NCBI RefSeq assembly: GCF_000423025.1
Contig: NZ_AUHE01000008.1
Coordinates: 1-64,000, forward strand
DNA length: 64,000 bases
Reading direction: 5' to 3'
Source of the DNA: Gordonia shandongensis DSM 45094
GTDB lineage: Bacteria > Actinomycetota > Actinomycetes > Mycobacteriales > Mycobacteriaceae
Shown here: positions 35,101-42,953 of the stretch, piece after piece
Layout of the letters: each line of letters opens with the position of its first letter
Numbering within the stretch: position 1 is the stretch's first letter
Translations under genes and position numbers: made by a program
Notes under the pieces: model-generated
What the model was told of the DNA's origin: nothing
The model's input: only the letters and a program-made list of their open reading frames with translations
The model's database searches: none

Positions 35101-35462
35101 GCCTGCGTGCGACGTCGGATGCCGAGGACCTCATCGACGCGATGACCCGATCGCGCCCCACGTCCGCGTCGGGCTGGATCGACATCCCGCAGACCGGGAA
35201 CCTGGCCCTGGTGGCGGGGGTGGCGCGATGTCTGCGGACACCCGGCGATCCCGACGGGGTGGCGCTGGTGGTGTTGGCCGAACGTCTGCGGGCCCGACAC
35301 GACTACCCGTCCATGCACGAGCTGATCGTGCGGCGTCGCGAACTGTCCGGTGCCGACGACGCGACGTGGGCGACCGCGGTCGCCGAGTACGGACGCCTTC
35401 ACCGGAAGGGTGCGCTCGCCGAGACCCAGCGGATTCTCGGCGAGCACATCCTGTACGGCTGA
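32139..35462 (+). CDS. SARP/AfsR-like regulator with BTAD and NB-ARC-type ATPase
   Basis: The 1107-residue protein has a winged-helix DNA-binding domain (~8-85, VGVLGPITLDGRDVPGVRAKRLLVALAL), a BTAD helical domain (~90-235), then an NTPase module with Walker A VQGPGGVGKTR (~280-290), a Walker B-like LLVLDNCEQV, VTSRSPL, LDGLPLAIELAAARVR (GLPLA motif) and a winged-helix segment. The C-terminal half is TPR-like. Such STAND proteins act as ligand-sensitive switches controlling secondary metabolism or stress genes. GTG 32139 is the longest start; ATG 32154 (MGTPRAVVGVLGP) is also good. It follows the unknown 1038-residue protein by 10 bp. A Thr-Pro-Gln repeat interrupts the TPR-like part. Confidence 0.82.
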   Translation: MVEHRMGTPRAVVGVLGPITLDGRDVPGVRAKRLLVALALADGRPVSAARLIDDVWQEDPPRSPAAALHTQISRLRSLLTPAGIDGVDGRYRLTGTVTDLDLAAERLAAGDASGAARLWRGAPGDDVGDGAIAAELADRAARLRSAVDDAVARDSLARGDLAAAIGIARDRLHSDTIDESAAVLLMTALGDAGRRNEALAVYSRLRQTLADRLGTDPGPEATALNARLLTDAAPAAPWTAPPRTPAVGLPAPDGDLIGRAADLDRIGDLLARHRVVTVQGPGGVGKTRVAVESGRRTADRGRTVYCVPLAAVRNGDDLLATIAGVLGVGESELSNAGPRKVSAGLAQRLNDALRGSSALLVLDNCEQVIDACADFVSSALAAGSGLSVLVTSRSPLLIPAEQVYQLPVLTVAGKSPAAVELFEQRARSVRPDVELDRGAVADLCAHLDGLPLAIELAAARVRTMTVPEISMRLAERFELLRSADRTAPDRHRTLHAVIDWSWDLLDEAPRDLLTALCLFPGGFSRAAAAAVSGLSGVRLDDALTALADQSLLAVHDVSGQSRFRMLETVREYGEQRLRAAGDEASTIVAMRRWATDFARGLHARYEAASDRELFTDVEREIDTVIWALRSALTPGDDGEIDVDTTVAVFPVVGAYWATRGLHPEVHTWGVRVIDALPAPVDLDDAARREWQAAVVIAVMHMVPMGTLRSIARGRFLLRRLQVPGAVYDDPVELLSAMLLSRGMFAFYRLVVEATAVQRPTRIRALGLAVRLNIKENFGNLIGATRDSAELADLPYRPDSFVSAVADMATASVYSQQGRWRTALPYYEASLERFRDLGATDDLQQVGGYIVANRLQLGDRASARTQLDEIRHGWRPGDPVPQGNPETVAVMILVVAEYLRTAPTPQTAPTPQTAPTPQTAPTGRGSRPVDPGDGMDVDDSGLDDSDLRGSDLAAVYRQSGRALLDGHPMAARDPGAVMTLAAVAAGLLCLRATSDAEDLIDAMTRSRPTSASGWIDIPQTGNLALVAGVARCLRTPGDPDGVALVVLAERLRARHDYPSMHELIVRRRELSGADDATWATAVAEYGRLHRKGALAETQRILGEHILYG
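34839..34892. repeat. In-frame tandem repeat, 18 bp x 3
   Basis: Three copies of GCGCCGACACCGCAGACA encode the repeat APTPQT in the SARP/AfsR-like protein. A second, more degenerate 15-bp pattern (encoding DDSG/DDSD/RGSD) follows at about 34940-34990. Both are low-complexity insertions in the TPR-like half. Confidence 0.85.
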
Positions 35463-35467
35463 GTCGG

Positions 35468-36307
35468 CTATCTGGCGGTGCGGATGTAGGCGCGGACGGC
35501 CAGCGGTGCGAAGACCGCGACGATGACGGCGGCGCCGATGAGACTCCACACCACGTGCATTCCCACGTGACCGTCGTTGCACAGTTCACGGACGGCCGAG
35601 ACCAGATGGCTCACCGGATTGGCGTTCACGAAACCCTGGAGCCAGCCGGGCATCGTCTCGACGGGAACGAAGGCGTTCGACATGAACGTCAACGGGAACA
35701 TGATCATCATCGAGACGCCCTGGACCGCCGAGGCCTTCGTCACCAGGCAGCCCATGAGGGCGAAGATCCAACTGACCGCGAAACTGCACACCAGTACCAA
35801 CAGGGCGGATCCGATGACACCGAGCGGGTCGGGACGCCACCCCATCGCGATTCCGACGGCGAACGTGATCCCGGTGGCGAGCAGGTAGCGGATGACGTCG
35901 GCCAGGAGTGCACCGGCCAGCGGGCTGATCCTCGCGATCGGCAGCGACCGGAATCGGTCGAAGACGCCCTTGTTCATGTCTTCCCGCAGCTGGGTGCCGG
36001 TGACGATGGAGGTCACGATGACGGTCTGCACGAGGATTCCCGGCACGATCACCGGTAGGTAACTCGCCGTGTCCCCGCTGATCGCGCCGCCGAAGATGTA
36101 GGTGAACATCAGCGTGAAGATGATCGGCTGCAGGATCACGTCGAAGAACTGCTCGGGGTTGCGCAGCATCTTGACGACGCCCCGGTGAGCGAGCGAGAAG
36201 GACTGTCGGACTGCGTCTGCGAGCCCGATGGACGTGCGGGCCTGGGTGCGGGCGCCCTCGATGCCGATGGCCGCGCGGGCGGCCGGGGTGGCGAGGATGT
36301 CGGTCAT
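35468..36307 (-). CDS. ABC-2-type exporter permease, DrrB-like
   Basis: From ATG 36307 (MTDILATPAARAAIG) the 279-residue protein has an ABC-2 permease fold: a long amphipathic N-terminus, six hydrophobic segments and the conserved NPEQFFDVILQPIIFTLMFTYIFGGAI, MFPLTFMSNAFVPVETMPGWLQGFVNANPVSHLVSAVREL. It overlaps the upstream ATPase gene by ATGA. Together they resemble daunorubicin-resistance DrrAB pumps that export drugs or lipids. It converges on the SARP gene with 5 bp between stops. Confidence 0.88.
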   Translation of the reverse strand: MTDILATPAARAAIGIEGARTQARTSIGLADAVRQSFSLAHRGVVKMLRNPEQFFDVILQPIIFTLMFTYIFGGAISGDTASYLPVIVPGILVQTVIVTSIVTGTQLREDMNKGVFDRFRSLPIARISPLAGALLADVIRYLLATGITFAVGIAMGWRPDPLGVIGSALLVLVCSFAVSWIFALMGCLVTKASAVQGVSMMIMFPLTFMSNAFVPVETMPGWLQGFVNANPVSHLVSAVRELCNDGHVGMHVVWSLIGAAVIVAVFAPLAVRAYIRTAR

Positions 36308-37320
36308 CGGTCGACCTCCTGATCGGACGGGTGTTCGTTCGGGTCGTCCTGGCCGGTGATGGTCAGGAACACCTCGTCGAGCGTCGGTTTCGACACGGTG
36401 ATCTCCTCGATGGCGATGTCGGCGTCGCGGAGCGCGATGAGGACGTCGGGGACGCGGTCGGGGTGATGCAGGGCGACGGTGACGCGACCCGCTTCGGGGC
36501 TGAACGCCGCGGCGTCGCCGAGCACGTTCTCCGCGATCCGCGCCGTCTCGTGTGCGTCGGCCCTGGTCACCGGTGTGAGGACCAGAGTGCTCGTCCCGAT
36601 GGACTCTTTGAGCTGGTCGGAGGTCCCGTCGGCGATCACCCGGCCGCGGTCGATCACGGCGATACGGTCGGCCAGCTGGTCGGCTTCGTCCAGGTACTGG
36701 GTGGTCAGCAGAACGGTGGAGCCCTGCGCCACGAGCGTGCGAATGGTCTCCCACATCTGCGATCGAGTCCGCGGGTCCAAGCCGGTCGTCGGTTCGTCGA
36801 GGAACAGCAGGGGCGGGGTGTCGATGAGCGATGCCGCCAGGTCGAGGCGCCGGCGCATGCCGCCGGAGAACTCACTCAGCGGCCGCGTGGCCGCTTCCTC
36901 CAAGGCGAAGTCGGCGAGCAGCTCTTCGGCCCGCGTTTTGGCGGCGGACCGGGATTTGCCGAGGAGCCGACCGAACAGGACGAGGTTCTGCACTGCGGAC
37001 AGATCCTCGTCGACCGATGCGTATTGACCGGTGACGCCGATCAGGGATCGGACGGCGACGTCGTCGTCGACGACGTCGTATCCGAAGATCTCGGCCGTGC
37101 CGGCGTCCGGACGCAGAAGCGTCGCGAGCATGCTGACCGTCGTCGTCTTGCCTGCGCCGTTCGGGCCGAGGACGCCGTAGACCGTTCCGGCGGGAACGGC
37201 CAAGTCGACGCCGTTGACGGCCTTCGTCTCTCCGAAGTGCTTCACCAAGCCGCGGGCGTCGATCGCGAGATCGGTGCGTGGAATCGTTGCGGCTGTGTGC
37301 GCCGCGAGTGTTGTTGTCAT
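36304..37320 (-). CDS. ABC exporter ATP-binding protein, DrrA-like
   Basis: The 338-residue ATPase has Walker A LGPNGAGKTTT, signature FSGGMRRRLDLAASL, Walker B LLFLDEPTTGLDPRTR and the DrrA-type C-terminal extension (ITVSKPTLDEVFLTITG) typical of daunorubicin-resistance-family ATPases. It works with the overlapping DrrB-like permease. The substrate is unknown; mycobacterial relatives move complex lipids or drugs. No regulator is directly attached, though the SARP gene is next to the operon. Confidence 0.9.
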   Translation of the reverse strand: MTTTLAAHTAATIPRTDLAIDARGLVKHFGETKAVNGVDLAVPAGTVYGVLGPNGAGKTTTVSMLATLLRPDAGTAEIFGYDVVDDDVAVRSLIGVTGQYASVDEDLSAVQNLVLFGRLLGKSRSAAKTRAEELLADFALEEAATRPLSEFSGGMRRRLDLAASLIDTPPLLFLDEPTTGLDPRTRSQMWETIRTLVAQGSTVLLTTQYLDEADQLADRIAVIDRGRVIADGTSDQLKESIGTSTLVLTPVTRADAHETARIAENVLGDAAAFSPEAGRVTVALHHPDRVPDVLIALRDADIAIEEITVSKPTLDEVFLTITGQDDPNEHPSDQEVDR

Positions 37321-37394
37321 GCCGACGACCCTGCACCCGGCGTCTGTCGTCGGCCTTGCGTCGTCTTACATGCGCCTCTCGTCGCTGTGATCGG

Positions 37395-37880
37395 TCAGGC
37401 GGCGTCCTCGGTGGGAACTCCGAGCAGCGGTTGGATGTGTGACGGCACCGAGTACCCGAACTGCCACGGATAGAGGCCGTTTTGATCGGGCCAGACCATT
37501 TGATCGGCGCGGAACCGGTCGCCGTAGAACAGGCGCGTCAACCGGAGGACGTCGGTGTCGATCGCGGTGACGAGCTGAAACCGGACGCGGCGGTTCAGGC
37601 TCTCCGACACGTGCGGAGAGCGGTACGGGGTCCCGCGGCAGTACTTCGACACCGACGTCTCGGCGGCCTCGCTGAGGACGCACGCCGCGAGCCGTGTCGG
37701 TAGTCCGGTGACGACCAGCTCGGGCAGGCCGTGTTCGGTGAGTCCCGTCGTATATGCGACCGGTGAATGCGCGGCATCGCCGAGGACGGCGGTCACGGCC
37801 CACCGTCCTGCGGCGATCTGCGCGGCCGCATCGTCGATCAGATCGTCGTGCCCGGTGCACCGGGGATCGAATTCGCACAT
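37395..37880 (-). CDS. DUF4262-family protein
   Basis: The 161-residue protein MCEFDPRCTGHDDLIDDAA... has the DUF4262 pattern: an Ile-rich N-terminus, GRWAVTAVLGDAAHSPVAYTTGLTEHGLPELVVTGLP, and RFQLVTAIDTDVLRLTRLFYG, with the Trp-rich end MVWPDQNGLYPWQFGY. The family's function is unknown. A good ribosome site (AGGAGGGG) precedes the ATG. A LexA-like box lies 18 bp upstream of the start, which suggests induction by DNA damage. Confidence 0.85.
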   Translation of the reverse strand: MCEFDPRCTGHDDLIDDAAAQIAAGRWAVTAVLGDAAHSPVAYTTGLTEHGLPELVVTGLPTRLAACVLSEAAETSVSKYCRGTPYRSPHVSESLNRRVRFQLVTAIDTDVLRLTRLFYGDRFRADQMVWPDQNGLYPWQFGYSVPSHIQPLLGVPTEDAA

Positions 37881-37897
37881 AGCCCCTCCTGAATGAT

Positions 37898-37913
37898 TCG
37901 ATCGTATGTTCGA
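37898..37913. promoter_or_regulatory. LexA-like (SOS) box upstream of the DUF4262 gene
   Basis: TCGATCGTATGTTCGA differs from the actinobacterial SOS consensus TCGAAC-N4-GTTCGA at one position. It lies 18 bp upstream of the DUF4262 start on the minus strand. One mismatch is common in working sites. Confidence 0.5.
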
Positions 37914-37994
37914 TGTTTGTAGCGTACGGCGACGGTCTGACAGTCACGGTCGCCAGTGGTGACGGTCGTCCTGAGCTGGCCGCAGTGTTCGGCG

Positions 37995-39746
37995 TCAGAA
38001 GGGCGGCAGGCCGTCGTCGGTGGAGTCGAGTGCGGCGAGTGCTTGTTCTGCTTGGCGGTGGCGGCGGTTGATCGCGCGTTGTTGCATCCGGTATCGGTGT
38101 TTGGCCTCGAGACGGGTCCGTGTGCGTTTCGGTGCATTCTCGGCGTGTCTGGTTGTTCGGCGTGTCGCGTTGGTGGGCTCGCCGACTGTCGGGGTGTTGT
38201 GGTCGCAGGGCAGGAGCCCAAGCTCGGGGAGCAGCCAGATGTTGGCGGCCTGCCGCCGCACGGTGATGCCTTCCGGGGTGGTGAGCTCGGTCCACACGGT
38301 GCCGTGGGCGTCGATGACCTGATCGTCGAGCCAGCCGCGGGTGTGGGTTTTCAGGCCGTGGTGGAAGCGGCACTTGGGATTGAGGTTGCACGCACACGTC
38401 GGCCCACCCGACCCCGGATCTCGGTGGTTGTATTCGGTGACATGATCCAGATCGCACCGCCACGCAGGCCGATCACACCCGACCCACGAGCACGTCCCAA
38501 ACAGGCCCCGCACCGCAGTGTCTAAGACGGCGGTCGGTCGGTACGGATTACCGCGCTGCGCCGTCCGGTCCAGGAGCCGACTGAGGTCCAGGTCCCGAGT
38601 CGTCGCGTCGGGGCGTTTCGCCAGGTCTCGGACGTGAGCCGCCGAGATGGGTCCGTAGCCGTCCAGGAGTGCCGGTGTGTGGGCGGTGCCGTCGAGGGTT
38701 TCTTGGCGGACCACGACGTGCAGGACGATGCTCGCACACCGGGCCGCCACATCGTGATCGGAGAGCTCAGCGGAACAATCGGCTCGTTCGCACGCGCAGG
38801 CGAACGGGGTGCCGGTCAGGCGGGCGACGGCCGCATCAGCACGTCGTTCTCCTTTGGTGCGCGGATCGTGCCTGCACACGCCGGCGATGACCGCATCGAT
38901 GGTGTCCTTGCACAGGGCTGCGTCTTCGGTGGAGGTGGTGATGAGCAGTTCGGAGACCGTGTCGGTCACCGGCGCGACGAGGACCTTCTTCTGGGCGCGG
39001 GTGTCCTCGCGGGTGGTGGTGACCGCATCGGGGTCGTGTGCGGCCACGATGTGGGCGATGGTGTTCTCCACCCGGCGTGCGGTGAGCCCACCGATGACCG
39101 TGAGACGGTGAGCGGCCTCGGCATCGATGAACGCCAAGAGGTCGGGGTCCTCGATGAGGGCGGTTTGTTCGATGGCGCGGCGGAACCAGAACGGTGTCAG
39201 GACTCCGTCGCGCAGGAGGCGGCCGATGGCCGGGATGCGGTCGAAGCAGGCGAGGGCCTCATCGACGAAGCGTTCGGCGGTGCATTGCCGCACCCCGGCC
39301 GCCACGGCGTAGGAGGCGGCGATCTGACACAGCGGATCATAAAGCCGCGTGAACACATCACCGCCCCCGGCAGCATCGGCGGTGGTGTTGGCGTCGGCGG
39401 CAGCATTCGCCTCGGCGATCCGGTCGCTCGCGAGGTCGTAGATGGCCCGATACCGGTGCCACAAGACCAGGCCGTGGAAGGAGTCGGCGCGGGCGGCGAA
39501 GAGCATCATCGCCGCATCATCACGCCCAGCATCCCCGGCGCCCTCGGCACCCTGACCGGCCCCGACGTCCGCACCGCCCGCGGGGTCCGCTGCCCGGCCG
39601 GCCGCTCCGGCGGGCCGGGGGAGTCGGATCACCAACTCCTCATCGGTGATCGTCACCGACGGCTCCGCCAACTCGCCGGGCCCCCGCAACGCAGGACCGG
39701 GCCCGGGATTGCCCGGTCCGGGCGGAAAGATCATCGTCGCGGTCAT
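37995..39746 (-). CDS. DUF222 / 13E12-repeat HNH endonuclease
   Basis: The 583-residue protein starts at ATG 39746 (MTATMIFPPGPGNPG) behind GGGGGGA. It has the long helical DUF222 domain (~100-390; RADSFHGLVLWHRYRAIYDLASDRIAEANAAA, ARRVENTIAHIVAAHDPDAV) and a C-terminal HNH nuclease motif WRCDLDHVTEYNHRDPGSG...CNLNPKCRFHHGLKTH (~430-465). The 13E12 family is highly expanded in Mycobacteriales and several members are under SOS control; whether they repair DNA or act as mobile-type nucleases is unclear. A perfect LexA box lies 38 bp upstream of the start. The Gly/Ala-rich region ~55-75 is low complexity. Confidence 0.9.
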   Translation of the reverse strand: MTATMIFPPGPGNPGPGPALRGPGELAEPSVTITDEELVIRLPRPAGAAGRAADPAGGADVGAGQGAEGAGDAGRDDAAMMLFAARADSFHGLVLWHRYRAIYDLASDRIAEANAAADANTTADAAGGGDVFTRLYDPLCQIAASYAVAAGVRQCTAERFVDEALACFDRIPAIGRLLRDGVLTPFWFRRAIEQTALIEDPDLLAFIDAEAAHRLTVIGGLTARRVENTIAHIVAAHDPDAVTTTREDTRAQKKVLVAPVTDTVSELLITTSTEDAALCKDTIDAVIAGVCRHDPRTKGERRADAAVARLTGTPFACACERADCSAELSDHDVAARCASIVLHVVVRQETLDGTAHTPALLDGYGPISAAHVRDLAKRPDATTRDLDLSRLLDRTAQRGNPYRPTAVLDTAVRGLFGTCSWVGCDRPAWRCDLDHVTEYNHRDPGSGGPTCACNLNPKCRFHHGLKTHTRGWLDDQVIDAHGTVWTELTTPEGITVRRQAANIWLLPELGLLPCDHNTPTVGEPTNATRRTTRHAENAPKRTRTRLEAKHRYRMQQRAINRRHRQAEQALAALDSTDDGLPPF

Positions 39747-39783
39747 AGCGTCCCCCCTGAAACCATCTCGAACTCGAACTATA

Positions 39784-39799
39784 TCGAACTCATGTTCGA
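39784..39799. promoter_or_regulatory. Consensus LexA (SOS) box upstream of the HNH nuclease gene
   Basis: TCGAACTCATGTTCGA is an exact match to the actinobacterial SOS consensus TCGAAC-N4-GTTCGA. It is 38 bp upstream of the HNH nuclease start on the minus strand and ~94 bp upstream of the divergent glutaminase. Further TCGAACT half-sites lie between it and the nuclease gene. Confidence 0.8.
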
Positions 39800-39892
39800 T
39801 GATACTCCGACGGTCCGACACTTTCGGCCCGTCGACGGGTCGACCGATACATTCGACGGAGGCGTCGCCCGGGACGCCGGAGGGGAGAGTTC

Positions 39893-40914
39893 GTGTTCGA
39901 CGATGTTCAGAACGTCGCACAGCGCGCGTACACCGGTTCGCTGCCGACCGAGGATCAGGTGCAGCGACTCGTGGAATCAGCGCACCGACGGTACGCGGAA
40001 GTGCACGAAGGGTTCGTCGCCGACTACATCCCGGTCCTCGCCGACGCCGATCCCGACTCCTTCGGGCTCGTCATGGCCGGAGTGACCGGGCAGTGCTTCG
40101 CCACGGGTGATTCCGACACCGTGTTCTCCATCCAATCGATCTCCAAAGCGTTCGTCTTCGCACTCGCCGTCGAAGCCATCGGCCACGAGGAGGCGCGCTA
40201 CCGGGTGGGGGTCAACAACACCGGCATGGGCTTCAACTCGGTGGTGGCCGTCGAGATGAACGACGGCAGCCCGATGAACCCCATGGTGAATCCCGGAGCG
40301 ATCGTCACCTCCGGACTCGTCCCGGGCACCGACATCGGGGAGAAGTGGGCGCACATCCACGAGGGCCTCTCGGCCTTCGCCGGACGGGAACTCGACGTCG
40401 ACGAAGACGTCTACCGGTCGGAGATGGCGAACAACGAACGCAACCGCGCCATCGCCCACCTGCTGACCAGCTACGGCCGCCTCGACGTGGACCCCAACTA
40501 CATCGTCGACGCCTACACGAGGCAGTGCTCCCTGCAGGTGACGGCGGCGGACATCGCGGTGATGGGGGGGCGACCCTCGCCGACGGCGGCATCAACCCCA
40601 TCACGCGGGAACGCGTCGTGTCGGCCGACGTGTGCAGGTACGTCCTCGCGGTGATGGCATCGTGCGGGATGTACGAGCGTTCGGGGGAGTGGATGTTCGA
40701 GATCGGGCTTCCCGCCAAGTCGGGCGTCTCCGGCGGCATCGTGTCGATCGCACCCGGCAAGGGCGCGGTCGGCGCGTACTCGCCCCTCCTCGACAAGGCC
40801 GGGACCAGCGTCCGCGGGCAGCGGGCATGCGCCTACCTGTCGCGCGCCCTCGGCCTCAACCTCTTCGCCTCGAGCGTCCACGCGGAGGTCCTCGAAGAGG
40901 TCGTGAACTGCTGA
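39893..40914 (+). pseudogene. glsA: Glutaminase, broken by a frameshift in a G run
   Basis: The gene starts at GTG 39893 behind GGAGGGG. It encodes a glutaminase with the Ser-Lys pair SIQSISK (~S82, K85), [29 protein letters not shown] and [19 protein letters not shown]. At 40564-40570, a run of seven G after AT, the frame breaks: frame 1 goes to a stop at 40654 with unrelated sequence, while frame 3 continues the family with [43 protein letters not shown]...[14 protein letters not shown] and ends at 40914. Five or eight G would restore one frame. The cause may be a sequencing error, a real mutation or phase-type slippage. An intact protein would convert glutamine to glutamate and ammonia. 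Confidence 0.85.
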
Positions 40915-40953
40915 TGTCCCCGACTTCTCGACTCGGCGCATAGACTCGGTTCC

Positions 40954-42867
40954 GTGCCAGGCCGAATTCCCGATCGCGACATCGCCGCCATCCGCGAGCA
41001 GACGCGTATCGAGGACATCGTCGGCGAGTACGTGGCGCTGCGCCGCGCCGGCGCCGACAGCATGAAGGGGCTGTGCCCGTTCCACGACGAGAAGACGCCG
41101 TCGTTCCACGTCCGACCCAACCACGGACACTTCCACTGCTTCGGATGCGGTGAGGGCGGCGACGTCTACACGTTCCTGCAGAAGCAGGAGCACATCAGCT
41201 TCGTCGAAGCCGTCGAACAGCTGGCGGGCAAGATCGGCTACGGCATCTCCTACGAGGGCGGCGGTGCCGCGATCCGACGTGACCGCGGCACCCGTGCGCG
41301 GCTCGTCGCCGCGAACGCCGCGGCCCAGCAGTTCTACGCCGAGCAACTGCGGACGCCCGAAGCGCAGAAGGCCCGCGACTTCCTCACCGACCGCGGTTTC
41401 GACGGTCACGCCGCCCAACGGTTCGGCTGCGGATACGCGCCCGCAGGCTGGGACACGATGACGACGTCGCTGCTCAAGCAGGGATTCGTATTCTCCGAGC
41501 TCGAAGCCGCCGGACTGTCGAAGCAGGGACGCAAGGGGCCCATCGACCGATTCCACCGACGCCTCCTGTGGCCCATCCGCAACCTCGCGGGCGACGTCAT
41601 CGGGTTCGGCGCCCGCAAACTCTTCGACGACGACAACCTCGGCAAGTACATGAACACGCCCGAGACGATGCTCTACAAGAAGTCGCAGGTGCTGTTCGGT
41701 CTCGACCTGGCGAAACGCGACATCGCGCGCGGCCACCAGGTGGTGGTCGTCGAGGGCTACACCGACGTGATGGCGATGCACGAGGCCGGCGTCACCACCG
41801 CGGTCGCCTCCTGCGGGACCGCGTTCGGCGAGGACCATCTCGCCCTCATCCGCCGGCTCATGATGGACGACTCCTACTTCCGCGGTGAGGTGATCTACAC
41901 CTTCGACGGTGATGAGGCCGGGCAGGCCGCCGCACTCAAGGCCTTCGAAGGCGAGCAGTCGGTGGCCGGGCAGACGTTCGTCGCGGTGGCCCCGGACGGT
42001 ATGGATCCGTGCGATCTGCGTCAAGCCTCCGGAGACGCGGCGCTCCGCGACCTGATCGCGCGGCGGATCCCCATGTTCGAGTTCGCGATCCGGGCGCTCA
42101 TCGGCGGACACGACCTCGACACCGCGGAGGGGCGGGTCGGCGCACTGCGGCAGACCGTCCCGGTGGTGGCGCGGATCCGCGACGTCGCGCTCCGCGACGA
42201 ATACGCTCGCCAACTCGCCGGCTGGGTCGGCTGGGACGACGTCGCCCAGGTGCTCTCGCGGGTCCGCGGGGAAGCCAAACGCGGTGGTCGCGGACGTTCC
42301 GCGGGACGCCCCGGTCCCGGGGCTTCGCGGATGCGACCCGAAGCGATGTCGGCGCCGCCGACGGCCCGACCGCTGCCGAACGATCCGCGACTGTGGCCGC
42401 AGCGTGAAGCACTCAAAGCCGCACTGCAGTACCCGGCGATCGCGGGCACGGTCTTCGACTCCCTGCCGGGGGAGTGCTTCACCGACAGCAGTTACGGCGC
42501 CATCCGCGAAGCCGTCGCGCAGGCGGGCGGTGCGGCGAGCGGTCTGGGCGGCGCGTCGTGGGTCGACGCCGTCCACCACCGGGTGATCGACGAGCCGACG
42601 CTTTCGCCACTGGTCACCGAGCTGGCGGTGGAACCGATGCCGGTGGAGGAGGATCGGGTCCCGCAATACATCACCAGCGTGCTCGCGCGGCTGCAGGAGG
42701 TGTGGGTCGGCTCGCAGATCGCCGACATCAAATCGCGGCTGCGGCGCATGTCGCCGGGCGCCGACCCCGACGGTTACAACGCGCTGTTCGGCGACCTCGT
42801 CGCACTCGAGGCGTACCGGCGCAGTCTGCTGGAGCAGGCCGTCGACGCCGGCGCCGACGCCCTCTAG
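40954..42867 (+). CDS. dnaG: DNA primase DnaG
   Basis: The 637-residue primase has the N-terminal CHC2 zinc ribbon (C41-P-F-H44 ... C62-F-G-C65), the catalytic core (LLWPIRNLAGDVIGFGARKL; KYMNTPETMLYKKSQVLFGLDLAKR) with the TOPRIM motifs VVVVEGYTDVMAM and YTFDGDEAG, and a C-terminal helicase-binding domain. Residues ~435-470 are a Gly/Arg/Pro-rich linker. It makes RNA primers at the replication fork with DnaB. GTG 40954 is the start. Its neighbours are the broken glutaminase gene and the OPT transporter gene, neither functionally linked. Confidence 0.95.
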   Translation: MPGRIPDRDIAAIREQTRIEDIVGEYVALRRAGADSMKGLCPFHDEKTPSFHVRPNHGHFHCFGCGEGGDVYTFLQKQEHISFVEAVEQLAGKIGYGISYEGGGAAIRRDRGTRARLVAANAAAQQFYAEQLRTPEAQKARDFLTDRGFDGHAAQRFGCGYAPAGWDTMTTSLLKQGFVFSELEAAGLSKQGRKGPIDRFHRRLLWPIRNLAGDVIGFGARKLFDDDNLGKYMNTPETMLYKKSQVLFGLDLAKRDIARGHQVVVVEGYTDVMAMHEAGVTTAVASCGTAFGEDHLALIRRLMMDDSYFRGEVIYTFDGDEAGQAAALKAFEGEQSVAGQTFVAVAPDGMDPCDLRQASGDAALRDLIARRIPMFEFAIRALIGGHDLDTAEGRVGALRQTVPVVARIRDVALRDEYARQLAGWVGWDDVAQVLSRVRGEAKRGGRGRSAGRPGPGASRMRPEAMSAPPTARPLPNDPRLWPQREALKAALQYPAIAGTVFDSLPGECFTDSSYGAIREAVAQAGGAASGLGGASWVDAVHHRVIDEPTLSPLVTELAVEPMPVEEDRVPQYITSVLARLQEVWVGSQIADIKSRLRRMSPGADPDGYNALFGDLVALEAYRRSLLEQAVDAGADAL

Positions 42868-42953
42868 AAACCCCGTCCGCCGAACGGCCCGCACCGCGGG
42901 GTCGTAAGGTTTCACTCGTCCTGGCCGGTGTGCCCGGGACGGGAAGGGAGACG

